A stretch of 64,000 nt of DNA, from contig NC_087062.1 of assembly GCF_963678635.1 (NCBI RefSeq), forward strand, positions 25,945,419-26,009,418, given 5' to 3'. The notes below the pieces were generated by a model that saw only the letters and a list, made by a program, of their open reading frames with translations, ran no database searches and was not told where the DNA came from. This stretch comes from Symsagittifera roscoffensis (Eukaryota; Xenacoelomorpha; Acoela; Convolutidae). A program made the translations under genes and the position numbers. Position 1 is the first letter of the stretch. Each line of letters begins with the position of its first letter. Below are positions 13,201 to 20,045 of the stretch, one piece after another.

Positions 13201-14057
13201 GTGCTGTAAACGACATCAGTACTAATTATCAATTACATCATAGAAGCAGAAATTTAAACTGTTTCTTTTATTCTCTCACGATTTTTTTTTTTCGAATTTT
13301 GATTGCAGTTCGATTCACACTTGGAAAAAATTTAAGCTGCTACTTCACCTGGTATCGAGTGACGTATATTAGCGGTGCTTAAAGTTTATTGGCGAAGCCT
13401 AAATTCAAATTTTCTTATTACCGCTAATAAAGGTCACACGAGATCAAGTGAAGTATCAGCTAAATAGCAGCTTAAAATTTTTCCATGTGTGATTCGAACT
13501 GCAATCAAAATCCGAAAAATCGTCAGATAAAAACATGGGAAATTTCAACATTTTTGCCTACTTTGTGGTGAGATAAAAACTTTTTAAATGAGCCAAAAAT
13601 TGCTGACAGTTCAAGTAAGTTTTCTTATGTTACAGCCAACAAGAAACTAGTTGCTCTATCAAAAAATTGATACAATAAGGGCTGTCACAAAAGTCATAAG
13701 TTCAAAAACTTCCTGTAGTGTCAAAAATTTAAGCTAAGTATTGACATAAAAGAATAGCATATTTCTATACACTATCTATAGCATATATTAGCATGTACTC
13801 TATACGAATATTTAGAGTCAGCTGCGGGTTTTTGTGGCGAATGGATATCAAAATCAATTACGAACACATCCTACTTAATCAAAACCTATCAAATTGTGAA
13901 ATTTCTTGCATTAAAGATTTTTGAGAAATACGAAAAAATTAGGAAACTTTGCTAGCACCTTCTAAGATTATCGGGAAGCTCATTTGCTCTTTTTCGAAAT
14001 TATAGTAGAAACTTTTTGCGCATGTAAGCTAATAGAGAAGAGACACTCACCAGCCAT
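1131..14057 (-). CDS. Troponin C-like four-EF-hand calcium-binding protein (5 coding exons)
   Basis: Joining minus-strand exons 14057-14051, 12359-12261, 11822-11679, 1825-1681 and 1293-1131 with GT-AG introns gives 558 nt, in frame, ATG to TGA, 185 aa. EF-hand loops fall at residues 45-56, 81-92, 119-130 and 155-166. Loops 3 and 4 have Asp at positions 1, 3 and 5. Loop 4 ends in Asp at position 12. Loop 2 has Ser/Arg at positions 3/5 and Ala at 12, so it probably does not bind calcium. Loop 1 is atypical but has Asp1 and Glu12. An acidic stretch (residues 103-109) links the two lobes. The N-terminal extension of about 30 residues is rich in Ser, Thr and Lys. Family knowledge: troponin C is the calcium sensor of the thin filament in striated muscle; calmodulin-like proteins share the fold. 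The linker and C-terminal Met-Lys-Gly ending favour troponin C over calmodulin, which is inference. The third intron contains a LINE and a foldback repeat. Confidence 0.8.
1681..1825 (-). CDS. Troponin C-like gene, coding exon 4 (rest of EF-hand 2, EF-hand 3)
   Basis: TTTCAG acceptor and GTGAGTG donor. It encodes the rest of degenerate loop 2, the acidic linker and canonical loop 3. Between it and exon 3 lies a 9853-nt intron. Confidence 0.85.
1826..2929. other. Intron sequence of the troponin C-like gene, 5' of the LINE
   Basis: AT-rich intron with no supported gene. At about 2792-2828 there is a short hairpin-bearing motif (Cys-Gly-Gly-Thr-like codons are meaningless here) that recurs at about 30518-30555 and 33925-33965; see findings. 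Confidence 0.5.
3045..3192 (+). repeat. Three hairpin motifs in the LINE 5' leader
   Basis: Copies start at 3045, 3107 and 3174, spaced 62 and 67 nt. The consensus is CCAGCTCATTTTAGAGCGG: a short stem (GCTC with GAGC, plus CC with GG) closes an A/T loop. Each copy is followed by A-C-G-A-C. The same motif recurs after ORF3. The short open frame over this stretch is more likely leader than protein. Confidence 0.75.
3228..4010 (+). CDS. LINE ORF1: PHD-finger protein with coiled coil and RNA-binding-like C-terminus
   Basis: 260 aa. Residues 6-51 form a complete C4HC3 PHD zinc finger: Cys6, Cys9, Cys20, Cys23, His28, Cys31, Cys48, Cys51. Residues 52-95 look like a coiled coil with heptad Leu/Ile. 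A Lys/Arg-rich stretch lies at about 140-155. The C-terminal part (about 170-255) starts with Arg-Arg-His-Leu-Tyr-Val-Gly and resembles the RRM-like C-terminal domain of LINE ORF1 proteins that carry a PHD finger. The likely role is binding element RNA in the ribonucleoprotein particle. The stop is UGA followed by CUA, and the frame stays open through 13 codons into the Met of the endonuclease, so readthrough is possible. Confidence 0.85.
   Translation: MSSLHCTVCQNALTNQSVKCVGCQASAHSACIGLNTADKVVGHIEWSCPDCGTCKRDLFRVIDELRQELFSIKTMAQDVHELKSELLSLKQYREPSSIIEKNKTNYAGAATFNLNSSAFIRNARESVSSEAGSSRVTKRKGSKDRNDRRPKKLLITGEVVTEALKGVEKPPPRRHLYVGRIKQTNDESDIVAWCQSKGFPLNHIREITKENSRHKSFHCVFDGEHATIIDQPNSWPENVVINRYYLDAEARTWLRTLKSD
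4050..4928 (+). CDS. LINE ORF2 first part: APE-type endonuclease
   Basis: 292 aa from the first Met after ORF1, in the same frame as ORF1. Visible APE motifs in order: an N-terminal Asn-Ile-Arg-Ser-Leu block, Thr-Glu-Thr-Trp-Leu (catalytic Glu), Tyr-Arg-Pro-Pro-Ser, Leu-Gly-Asp-Phe-Asn-Leu-Asp, Leu-Asp-Leu-Ile-Ile, and the closing Ser-Asp-His-His. This enzyme nicks target DNA to prime reverse transcription. The frame ends at a TAG (4926-4928) that lies between the endonuclease and the RT. After it, the same frame runs on without a break to 6878, so endonuclease and RT are one ORF2 with a single in-frame stop. It may be a recent nonsense mutation or a leaky stop. Confidence 0.9.
   Translation: MKVGVINIRSLAKKVNQIQSILAIEQVDNLIITETWLKPDTEYILNQCIDSSNEYRYHHVSRTAKIGGGVAIISREELQGERILSHLSDDGEFLVITVVTRKVKITIAAIYRPPSGNYNEFFNELTENILASSIETQILLLGDFNLDLENRRCAKSNTFCSILLEYNLEQIVKKATHEYGKILDLIICSNPELCSPVRNEHVEYSDHHLLTFTYEIAIQRKDKTRLTIYDWNNTDWKHLETEIDQNLILNLNTSDPNEMAENFIEILQLLKTDYVPTKTKVVKNRFCNFYDK
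4929..6878 (+). CDS. LINE ORF2 second part: reverse transcriptase
   Basis: Continues the endonuclease frame after the TAG; the first Met is at 4971, giving 635 aa. RT motifs: Tyr-Arg-Pro-Ile-Ala-Asn (block 1-2), His-Gln-Ser-Ala-Tyr-Arg, Leu-Asp-Leu-Ser-Ala-Ala-Phe-Asp-Thr-Ile-Asp-His (motif A, catalytic Asp), Gly-Val-Pro-Gln-Gly-Ser-Leu-Leu-Gly-Pro-Leu-Leu-Phe (motif B), Tyr-Ala-Asp-Asp-Thr (motif C, both Asp present), Leu-Gly-Cys-Leu-Ile-Asp, and the C-terminal Leu-His-Trp-Leu-Pro-Ile block typical of CR1/L2/Rex-type elements. The first residues after the TAG are strongly basic. All catalytic residues are intact. The stop TAA at 6876 lies 11 nt before the ATG of ORF3. Confidence 0.92.
   Translation, partial: LADVKRKRKKLERVMRVNPGLENETAFKEYLKKCKDLFREKKLICFSRRFELSNSHSLKFRELKRLAGEKQQNVLPLIYSSDYELAENFNQFFIQKVRNLVANVKSNGISPPLFAFTAVSSFQFQYVTTDELEEAVRMVSNANSRENILKTIDMKRIAHSWKDYSIIMINNCIDQSKFPKCLKRAVITPLFKDHKLDQNVLNSYRPIANLMFISKVFERILYKQLDQYLSSYNLLDEHQSAYRKHFSTETALLKTTDDLLTSLDNKRQVLLIALDLSAAFDTIDHKTLRKIMKNRIGMTNDAVDLILSYLENRTQIVAINDVLSNSQELEFGVPQGSLLGPLLFSIYLTPLNDIIGSTKFSYQVYADDTTLYCEIKNESEVAEIERSLVIISNWFSSMGLMLNESKSQVINLATSKSKGLTNGSILIANSTVKLMKSTENSVKSLGCLIDRSLSLKKQIDSVCGASYHSLRKLYSIRFYLDFENRNMLARMLVLSRLDYCNSLYSSLPNYLLYKLQKVQNSACRFVFGLKKSTSITPYLHDLHWLPIKSRVIFKVLTIVHKCIFNPQIVPSYLSKYFSLQKSSSRFSERTVVIKKPLVNTNYGKRTFRFAAAHHWNSLPCNLKLPNETEFRKQLKTYLFNQYYYETCFS
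6890..7546 (+). CDS. LINE ORF3: SGNH/GDSL-type esterase with arginine-rich tail
   Basis: 218 aa from the first ATG, which lies 11 nt after the RT stop in another frame. The SGNH blocks are visible: Val-Leu-Gly49-Ser-Ser51-Leu-Val (nucleophile block, Gly-Ser-Ser in place of Gly-Asp-Ser), Pro-Gly-Gly-Thr-Leu (oxyanion Gly), Met-Gly-Gly-Thr-Asn-Asn (block III Asn), and Asp180-Gly-Leu-His183-Pro (catalytic Asp/His). The last nine residues are almost all Arg or Lys. Family knowledge: CR1-like elements may carry a related esterase, usually in ORF1, of uncertain role. Here it is a separate gene downstream of RT. The substrate is unknown. Confidence 0.85.
   Translation: MTETRKVGIQKLNETLRLRNVHVETRFLPKRRIILSSDKIKRVTYAVLGSSLVYGIFLPDSVTVSCPGGTLSTLCSDQVLNDMKNLDVQTVLIMGGTNNLFDRSGRQSLGATEVAEEMESAIFRLLDCNFEVGVMSLISREGERSLIRRVNKCYRNLTAWYKIPLFKTVKFSYWRHVCADGLHPTANGVRELAKDFYDAFRSIENPMAVKRRQRRRRR
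7552..7634 (+). repeat. Two hairpin motifs in the LINE 3' UTR
   Basis: Copies start at 7552 and 7615, 63 nt apart, and match the three in the 5' leader. The last copy has a G-to-T change and an extra T that together give a continuous seven-pair stem (CCAGCTC with GAGTTGG, one G-T wobble). Confidence 0.7.
7756..7776 (+). repeat. (GAT)n microsatellite at LINE 3' end
   Basis: Five or so GAT repeats after the last coding-like sequence of the LINE. LINEs of this group often end in short tandem repeats rather than poly(A), so this is used as the 3' boundary. Confidence 0.6.
7918..8262. repeat. Foldback (MITE-like) element, about 125-bp arms
   Basis: Sequence at about 7918-8044 reappears inverted at about 8130-8262 with an estimated 75% identity and an 85-bp spacer. 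The shared core reads TTCGAATCACGRCTGAGAGGG. Related single-arm copies lie at 34380-34580 and inside each 3-kb tandem unit. Open frames across it are by-products of the repeat. Confidence 0.7.
8563..9050. other. Intron sequence, no feature recognised
   Basis: AT-rich intron of the troponin C-like gene between two repeat-like blocks. I see no gene or clear repeat. Confidence 0.4.
9060..9510. repeat. CpG-richer block with direct and inverted ATGCGCAA motifs
   Basis: A core ATGCGCRAAxxxCCGAxTGCGCAA is seen at about 9139-9170 and 9350-9380 (same strand) and inverted at about 9467-9500. The block also contains several TTCGGT and TTCGCAC runs. It looks like a small dispersed repeat with terminal inverted copies. 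No coding content is supported. Confidence 0.5.
9511..11678. other. Intron sequence, no gene recognised
   Basis: AT-rich intron up to exon 3. A perfect 7-bp stem with a 3-nt loop (TCAGGGCGAAGCCCTGA) sits at about 10192-10208. Nothing else stands out. Confidence 0.4.
11679..11822 (-). CDS. Troponin C-like gene, coding exon 3 (EF-hand 1 and start of EF-hand 2)
   Basis: TTTCAG acceptor and GTGAG donor. The 144 nt encode Glu-Phe-Lys-Glu-Ala-Phe, EF loop 1 (residues 45-56) and the helix running into loop 2. The phase fits both neighbours. Confidence 0.85.
12261..12359 (-). CDS. Troponin C-like gene, coding exon 2
   Basis: A TTTCAG acceptor precedes it and a GTATTA donor follows. The 99 nt encode the Ser/Lys-rich leader and the residues that run into the first EF-hand helix (Ser-Gln-Ile-Ala-Glu), as in calmodulin and troponin C. 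Confidence 0.75.
12362..13140. other. Intron 1 of the troponin C-like gene, part
   Basis: AT-rich sequence without a supported gene. Confidence 0.4.
13140..13198. repeat. Short direct repeat of CCTTCGGGCGGT
   Basis: The 12-mer occurs twice, 30 bp apart, in a G/C-rich patch next to a GACGCCC run. A similar GGGGGTGGACGCCC patch occurs at the start of each 3-kb tandem unit, which hints at a shared repeat family. Confidence 0.5.
13269..13530. repeat. Foldback element with about 110-bp arms
   Basis: The left arm 13269-13377 is repeated inverted at 13418-13530 at roughly 85% identity by eye, with a 40-bp loop. Both arms contain GATTGCAGTTCGAWTCACAC and AGCTGCTA. The right arm has a 9-nt insertion. 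The structure is that of a non-autonomous foldback or MITE; no transposase is present. Confidence 0.8.
14051..14057 (-). CDS. Troponin C-like gene, coding exon 1 (7 nt)
   Basis: ATGGCTG followed directly by GTGAGTG, a good donor. It joins in phase to the CG at the start of exon 2, giving Met-Ala-Ala-Leu. An A sits three bases before the ATG. Tiny first coding exons are common in muscle EF-hand genes. An alternative start is the Met inside exon 2 (residue 16), but that exon begins with an acceptor and so needs something upstream. Confidence 0.6.
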
Positions 14058-15834
14058 TTTTCAAATTAAAAATAAGCAAAAATACAAATTAGCTAGAATG
14101 GGAAGCGTTTAGGGTCTGATTATCAAAACTCAATTCGTGTGAATGAATAAATTTCGCTCATTTTGAAAAGACTTCAAATATAAAACCGAGAAAAGACGCT
14201 TTGTATGGTAAAAAATTAACTATACTGTCTATGTAGAACAAAAGCTACTTCATTAAGAATGATTAAACAAACACAAAACACGCTTGAGAATTCAATCGAG
14301 TCAGCATGAGATACTTTACAGATCGGCCTGACTTTTGCTTTCACTGTTTCTAGTCTCAATTTCTGTTTTTATTGACAATCAAAAAAGTATGAATGCAATT
14401 GTCTCTTTTGATCGACGCTTTTAGCTTTCTTTATCACTTCATTAGATTAGCGGTATGCGGTAAAAAAAACGAATACCAACTCGATGAAAGTCTATTCACC
14501 AATAAATAGATCGTGAAAATTTAATTTTACGGCCAGAAATGTATGTTTTTCTTGTCTCTGAATTAGAACATCAACTTTTATTGAGATTTCTTAATTTTTA
14601 TTAAAACTTAATTAAACTCAGGACAATTCACGGGGAACGAAAATTCAAAAAAGAACAATTGAACAAAAAGAGCAAATGAACGCTAGAGATTGGCTTTCTT
14701 GCGCTTTTTACGAATTGCTTAATCGCTTGCAATTTTTGATCTTCACAATCAAAACAGCTGAAAAAAATTGTTCAAAAAACAAACTGAAGATTCCAAGATT
14801 GACTCGAAAACAATAACAACGATCTGTACAATCCTGTTGACCAAAATGGAAACTATTGAAAACGAAGAAGACGACAAAAAAATAAACAAAATGAATTATT
14901 TGAAAAACAATGTTTTTGATCTCGGAAAACACATCAACCGCCAAGCAAGATATTAAAGCATAGATAATCAAATTTTTGCAAACACTGGTATCAAATACTG
15001 CTGCCAAATTTTGCAGGCTAATACGTCTTCTGATTTAGGTCAATTTTTCTATCTCCAGGAGCAATTAAGGCTGGTCATCCTGTTACGCCTCGCAAGGATT
15101 CTGATAAATTTTTAAAAAACGTTCCACTTTTTTTTAAAAATTACCAAATTTTTGATAAAAGATGGGATTTTTAAAACGCAGAGGCAAAGCAGAGCTTCGC
15201 ATCAATTGCGTTACAACAAACTTAATAAAAATAAGTCCTATAAAAAACAAACTAGGTCTACCAAATATTGAGTATTTTTATGTCTCGATAAAAGTTCACT
15301 CTAGGCAAATAGACAATTGAATATTAATTTAGCAACGGAAAAAAACTTACGAAGAGGAAATTAAAGCTGACAATTGAAACTTCATTGAACAACACTAGTC
15401 TTTGCAACTACAATGAAAGTTGTTTACGCCACAAGAAAAATCAGCGATGTGGCCATGATCCGCCAATCTTTCAGCAGATACCAGTTGACCCGAAAAGAAA
15501 AAAAAATTAGTTTTTTTGTCTTTCAACTCCCTCCCTGAAAAACTAGTGAAGTCGCTTATAAAAAAAAATTAAAGTCCCTCCCTGAAGCTAGAGCGAACAA
15601 CACATGCAATTACAACAGCAGAGAAAGTTACAGCACCAGCAAAAGACGTGATGTAGCAACTTAGCCAACGAAACTTGAGCAGACAAATGAAAGTCCGACA
15701 ATTCAATTTCTACCGAAAAGAATTTCAATTGCATATAATTGCAAAAAAAAACAAAGTCCGACCGAGACTCGACCCCAGACCTTAGAGGTGAAAACTAGAA
15801 AAGAAAAGGAGTGAAAATAAAGGCCACGCACGCA
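14058..15834. other. Upstream region of the troponin C-like gene
   Basis: AT-rich sequence between the presumed first coding exon and the 3-kb tandem array. It should contain the 5' UTR and promoter of the minus-strand gene, but I cannot point to a promoter motif with confidence. Confidence 0.35.
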
Positions 15835-16219
15835 ACAATTTTTGGTTGCAATCACCAGCGGATTTAGGGGAGAGGGGGTGGACGCCCTGCCGAATGCGGA
15901 TTATACTAAAATCTGCATCGCAGATGAAAAATCTCTGCTTTTGACTTTTTCAATTGCTCCTCGGAATAAGGGAGGATATGGTTGCATACGATCGGTTTGC
16001 GTGTCTAACTGGTAAAAGCAAAAGCATGAAAATTTTTGGCAAACTTTCATCTGATTGTTCAATTTTTGGTACCTCAGTTCAAATTACCTTATTTGTTAGT
16101 CATGTATTTGTTATTTTGTAAGTAATGGTTTTGCTAACAAAGTTACTTTCATGAAATCACCAACAAGAATGGAAGTTAAACAAAAACTGAAGACAACATC
16201 GAAATAAAAAAAGACCTTA

Positions 16220-16370
16220 AAGTTAACGGCGTTCGATTCACGAGTGAAAGGACTTTACTTTGATATATTGCTCAATATTTTCTGATGACTGCTTAGGGCA
16301 ATGAATTTGGCGGAAAACCAACAAAAGTATAACGCAACCTAAGAAAAAATTCTCTTCCAAAACAATGAGA
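16220..16370 (+). repeat. Foldback-family fragment inside the tandem unit (first copy)
   Basis: GCGTTCGATTCACGAGTGAAAG and the following 100 bp align with the core of the elements at 7918-8262 and 34302-34631. The same fragment recurs at about 19275, 22400, 25437 and 28450. Confidence 0.55.
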
Positions 16371-16979
16371 CATTGCAGAAGTAGAGTAGTTTGCTAAAAT
16401 AGCTGCACCGAATAGCGATTAAAAACCGCGTAATGCAAATTACGGTTCACAAAATTGTCCTTGTATGGCGTTGTTTTGGAGGAAAACCGAATTCAAACCC
16501 ATCTCTAGGGTTACCGCGGAGATAATTTAAATGAACAACGTTGAATAAGTTGAAAGGCAAGCAAACTGCATAGAATTAGAATTTATCAAGTGATGATAGA
16601 GAACTTTTGCAACTCGGAAAAATAATTAAGAGTATTTAGTAGCTTGGAGAGAAACCTAGAAGCAAGCCAGTTGGGCAGCTCAACGGAAATTGCTTTGTTT
16701 TTTTTTTAACACAAGGTGCCTCAGATGCCATCCAGGACAAATAGCAACAGAAAATGATACTTAGAAACAGAAACTTTTAATTATTGCACTTTGCTAAGCG
16801 TGGCATTGTGACAGTAATAGCCTAAAACTTTCATCATTTTCCTAAACATATTTTCCAAACATACCATAGAAAGCACGATAATTTCGATAAGAAAACTGAT
16901 ATTTTCAATATAATTTTTCATTTAACACTTGATGGTTTTGCGTCTATAAAAAAGCAGAAGATAATTGAAAAAAAACAGC

Positions 16980-17535
16980 GATCAATTAACAATGCCTCAT
17001 CACTTTTTCAGAAAAATTGCGTTGAAAATCAAAAAATCGTGGGGAAATCCTACTGCAGCAAACAATTTGAAATATTCAAAAATTCGAGACATTGCAAGAA
17101 AAGTAATCAGAAAGGAAAAAAAACGATAAAAGAACAAAGTGGGAAAAATTTGAAATGCTAAGCACAGTTCAAAGCTTTCAATGAACTTTGCAAAGATAAT
17201 TCAGAAAAAGTATAAAATGAGTGTTTTGCAAATGATTTTAATGATAAATTTTTCAGAGAGAAAAATGCAAAATCCTCATTTCGACCATGCAAAAGCGGCC
17301 GAAATTGTAAATGAAGTAGAATAATCAAAAGTTCTTGGATACTTATTTGAAAGAGATAGAATGGACAGTGAAAACGATGAGGAACAAGCAATCAAAGTCA
17401 CAATTTCATCAAAGACTTTTTCTAAACCCCATTTGTCTGTAAGTTCAGACGAAATCTCTAGCCTTTTCAATCATTGTAGGCGAAAAAATTTTATTCGATG
17501 GTCTAAAATTGGCAAAAGTCATGTTTGTTTTTAAG
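16980..17535 (+). pseudogene. Possible decayed coding stretch inside the 3-kb unit
   Basis: On the plus strand one frame reads through about 40 basic residues, is broken by stops, then resumes from about 17270 with a stretch rich in Glu, Asp and Ser. The same layout recurs in units 2, 3 and 4. In unit 2 one of the stops is a Tyr codon (GATATAAG in place of GATAAAAG). I recognise no family. It may be chance in low-complexity DNA. Confidence 0.2.
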
Positions 17536-17686
17536 TGAGGAAGAAAAAATCATGAAAAAAATAAAGAAATTAGTTTACTATGTTCAGTGAGCAGGTTGAA
17601 AGAATCATTTTTAATAAGGAAACCAAATTTGCAAAAACGCACAACTTCATACATGGAACGCTTCGAATTAAATCGACGGATAAACA

Positions 17687-17687
17687 T

Positions 17688-17723
<36 letters not shown>

Positions 17724-17727
17724 AGAG
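17687..17727. repeat. (GA)n microsatellite, expanded in unit 1
   Basis: The GA run is about 30 bp in unit 1. The other copies (about 20833, 23863 and 26894) have about 14 bp. This shows length variation since the units were copied. Confidence 0.8.
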
Positions 17728-17810
17728 ATGATCTATTCTTGCTACTCCTGTAAAATGGTCTCGAAGGAAAAAAATCATTCAGACTAAGTTCTCGACACTG
17801 AAAGTTTGTC

Positions 17811-18135
17811 AACACAAAAATTTTCGAAACAATTTTTGATCTAAAATATGAGTGTCTAGTTTGTCCGGAAAAAACACATAAAGTCAAAAATGTCCTTGTT
17901 TTGTTCTTCTGTGCATTAAAATAGCTGTAAATTGTTTTTAAGGCCTTATTTTGCAAGTTTTGACCAAACAGTTTTTATACAGTTTGTCTAGAATCAACAC
18001 AAAAAATTTCGAAACAATTTTTGATCTAAAATATGAGTGCCTAGTTTGTCCGGAAAAAACACATAAAGTCAAAAATGTCCTTGTTTCGGTCTTCTGTGCA
18101 TTAAAATAGCTGTAAATTGGTTTTAAGGCCTTATT
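17811..18135. repeat. Internal tandem duplication within the 3-kb unit (unit 1 example)
   Basis: About 135 bp starting at 17811 (AACACAAAAATTTTCGAAAC) recurs at 17997, about 185 bp later, and the pair is present in every full unit. The duplication therefore predates amplification of the array. Confidence 0.75.
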
Positions 18136-19865
18136 TCGCCTTAACCAAGCTAAGTAGTTTTTTGCTCCACAGTTTCTTCGAGATTTATCCAATACACGGC
18201 TGATAAAAGAAAAATATTATTCGTTGCGTATTGATCAAACCATAAAACTTAACCTCCTGCTTAACAAAAACTCAAAAACCAGAGGGTAATCTCATTTGAA
18301 AAACTACAGGTTTAAAAAACTCCTTTCTGATAATCCATCACTAATATGGATGCGATATTAATTTTGCTAACAAAAAGCCCAAAATCATGAAAAAAAAACT
18401 TTTCAATACGAGAAAGATTTAGTTATCAAGATTAGAGTTGAATGAAAACAGATGCGAACATCGAAATTAGCAAAAACGATGCTATCATGGCGCCTTGCTT
18501 TTATCGCTTTTCACGCATATTAATACCCTTAGATATCAGCTGGAGCTAGACCATATGCTCGGTAAGTTTTGCTAAAATTTTCGCCAATGTGTGAATTTTA
18601 ATTTTGGAAAAGCACTATGCAAGCAAGTTTGTGGCGTGCAGTTGTAAATTTCTAAATTAAAAAAAGCAGATGTTTTCCTGTTGAAACAAAAAAACTTTGA
18701 TTTGCTGAAAAATTGAAAACTTATAAATTCGCAGAATCGTTTTTTTTTGCAAATAAAAAGTTATTTGACAGATAAGTGAATAAAAGCGGGCTTAATTTTG
18801 TCCAGCAAAAAAAAATTATCAGTTTTAGATTTATACACGACATACTTCGAATTCAACCAAATAATTTATGAGTGAATTATCCAATCCTACAATTTTTGGT
18901 TGCAATCACCAGCGGATTTAGGGGAGAGGGGGTGGACGCCCTGCCGAATGCTGATTATACTAAAATCTGATGAAAAATCTCTGCTTTTGACTTTTTCAAT
19001 TGCTCCTCGGAATAAGGGAGGATATGGTTGCATACGATCGGTTTGCGTGTCTAACTGGTAAAAGCGAAAGCATGAAAATCTTTGGCAAACTTTCATCTGA
19101 TTGTTCAATTTTTGGTACCTCAGTTCAAATTACCTTATTTGTAAGTCATGTATTTGTTATTTTGTAAGTAATGGTTTTGCTAACAAAGTTACTTTCATGA
19201 AATCACCAACAAGAATGGAAGTTAAACAAAAACTGAAGTCAACATCGAAATAAAAAAAGACCTTAAAGTTAACGGCGTTCGATTCACGAGTGAAAGGACT
19301 TTACTTTGATATATTGCTCAATATTTTCTGATGACTGCTTAGGGCAATGAATTTGGCGGAAAACCAACAAAAGTATAACGCAACCTAAGAAAAAATTCTC
19401 TTCCAAAACAATGAGACATTGCAGAAGTAGAGTAGTTTGCTAAAATAGCTGCACCGAATAGCGATTAAAAACCGCGTAATGCAAATTACGGTTCACAAAA
19501 TTGTCCTTGTATGGCGTTGTTTTGGAGGAAAACCGAATTCAAACCCATCTCTAGGGTTACCGCGGAGATAATTTAAATGAACAACGTTGAATAAGTTGAA
19601 AGGCAAGCAAACTGCATAGAATTAGAATTTATCAAGTGGTGATAGAGAACTTTTGCAACTCGGAAAAATAATCAAGAGTATTTAGTAGCTTGGAGAGAAA
19701 CCTAGAAGCAAGCCAGTTGGGCAGCTCAACGGAAATTGCTTTGTTTTTTTTAACACAAGGTGCCTCAGATGCCATCCAGGACAAATAGCAACAGAAAATG
19801 ATACTTAGAAACAGAAACTTTTAATTATTGCACTTTGCTAAGCGTGGCATTGTGAATAGCCTAAA

Positions 19866-20045
19866 CATATTCCTAAACATATTCCTAATCATTTTCCTAA
19901 ACATATTTTCCAAACATACCATAGAAAGCACCATAATTTCGATAAGAAAACTGATATTTCTAAACATATTCCTAATCATTTTCCTAAACATATTTTCCAA
20001 ACATACCATAGAAAGCACGATAATTTCGATAAGAAAACTGATATT
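19866..20045. repeat. Unit-2-specific 80-bp tandem duplication
   Basis: A stretch from CCTAAACATATTCCTAATC through GATAAGAAAACTGATAT occurs twice in unit 2 but once in units 1, 3 and 4. It accounts for the extra length of unit 2 (3118 bp). Confidence 0.8.

Noticed and set aside
17158-18192. Open frames recurring in every 3-kb unit (for example 17158-17391 and 17938-18192, minus strand)
   Set aside because: They recur because the DNA is duplicated. They lack family similarity, and the two similar minus-strand frames arise from the internal 185-bp duplication.
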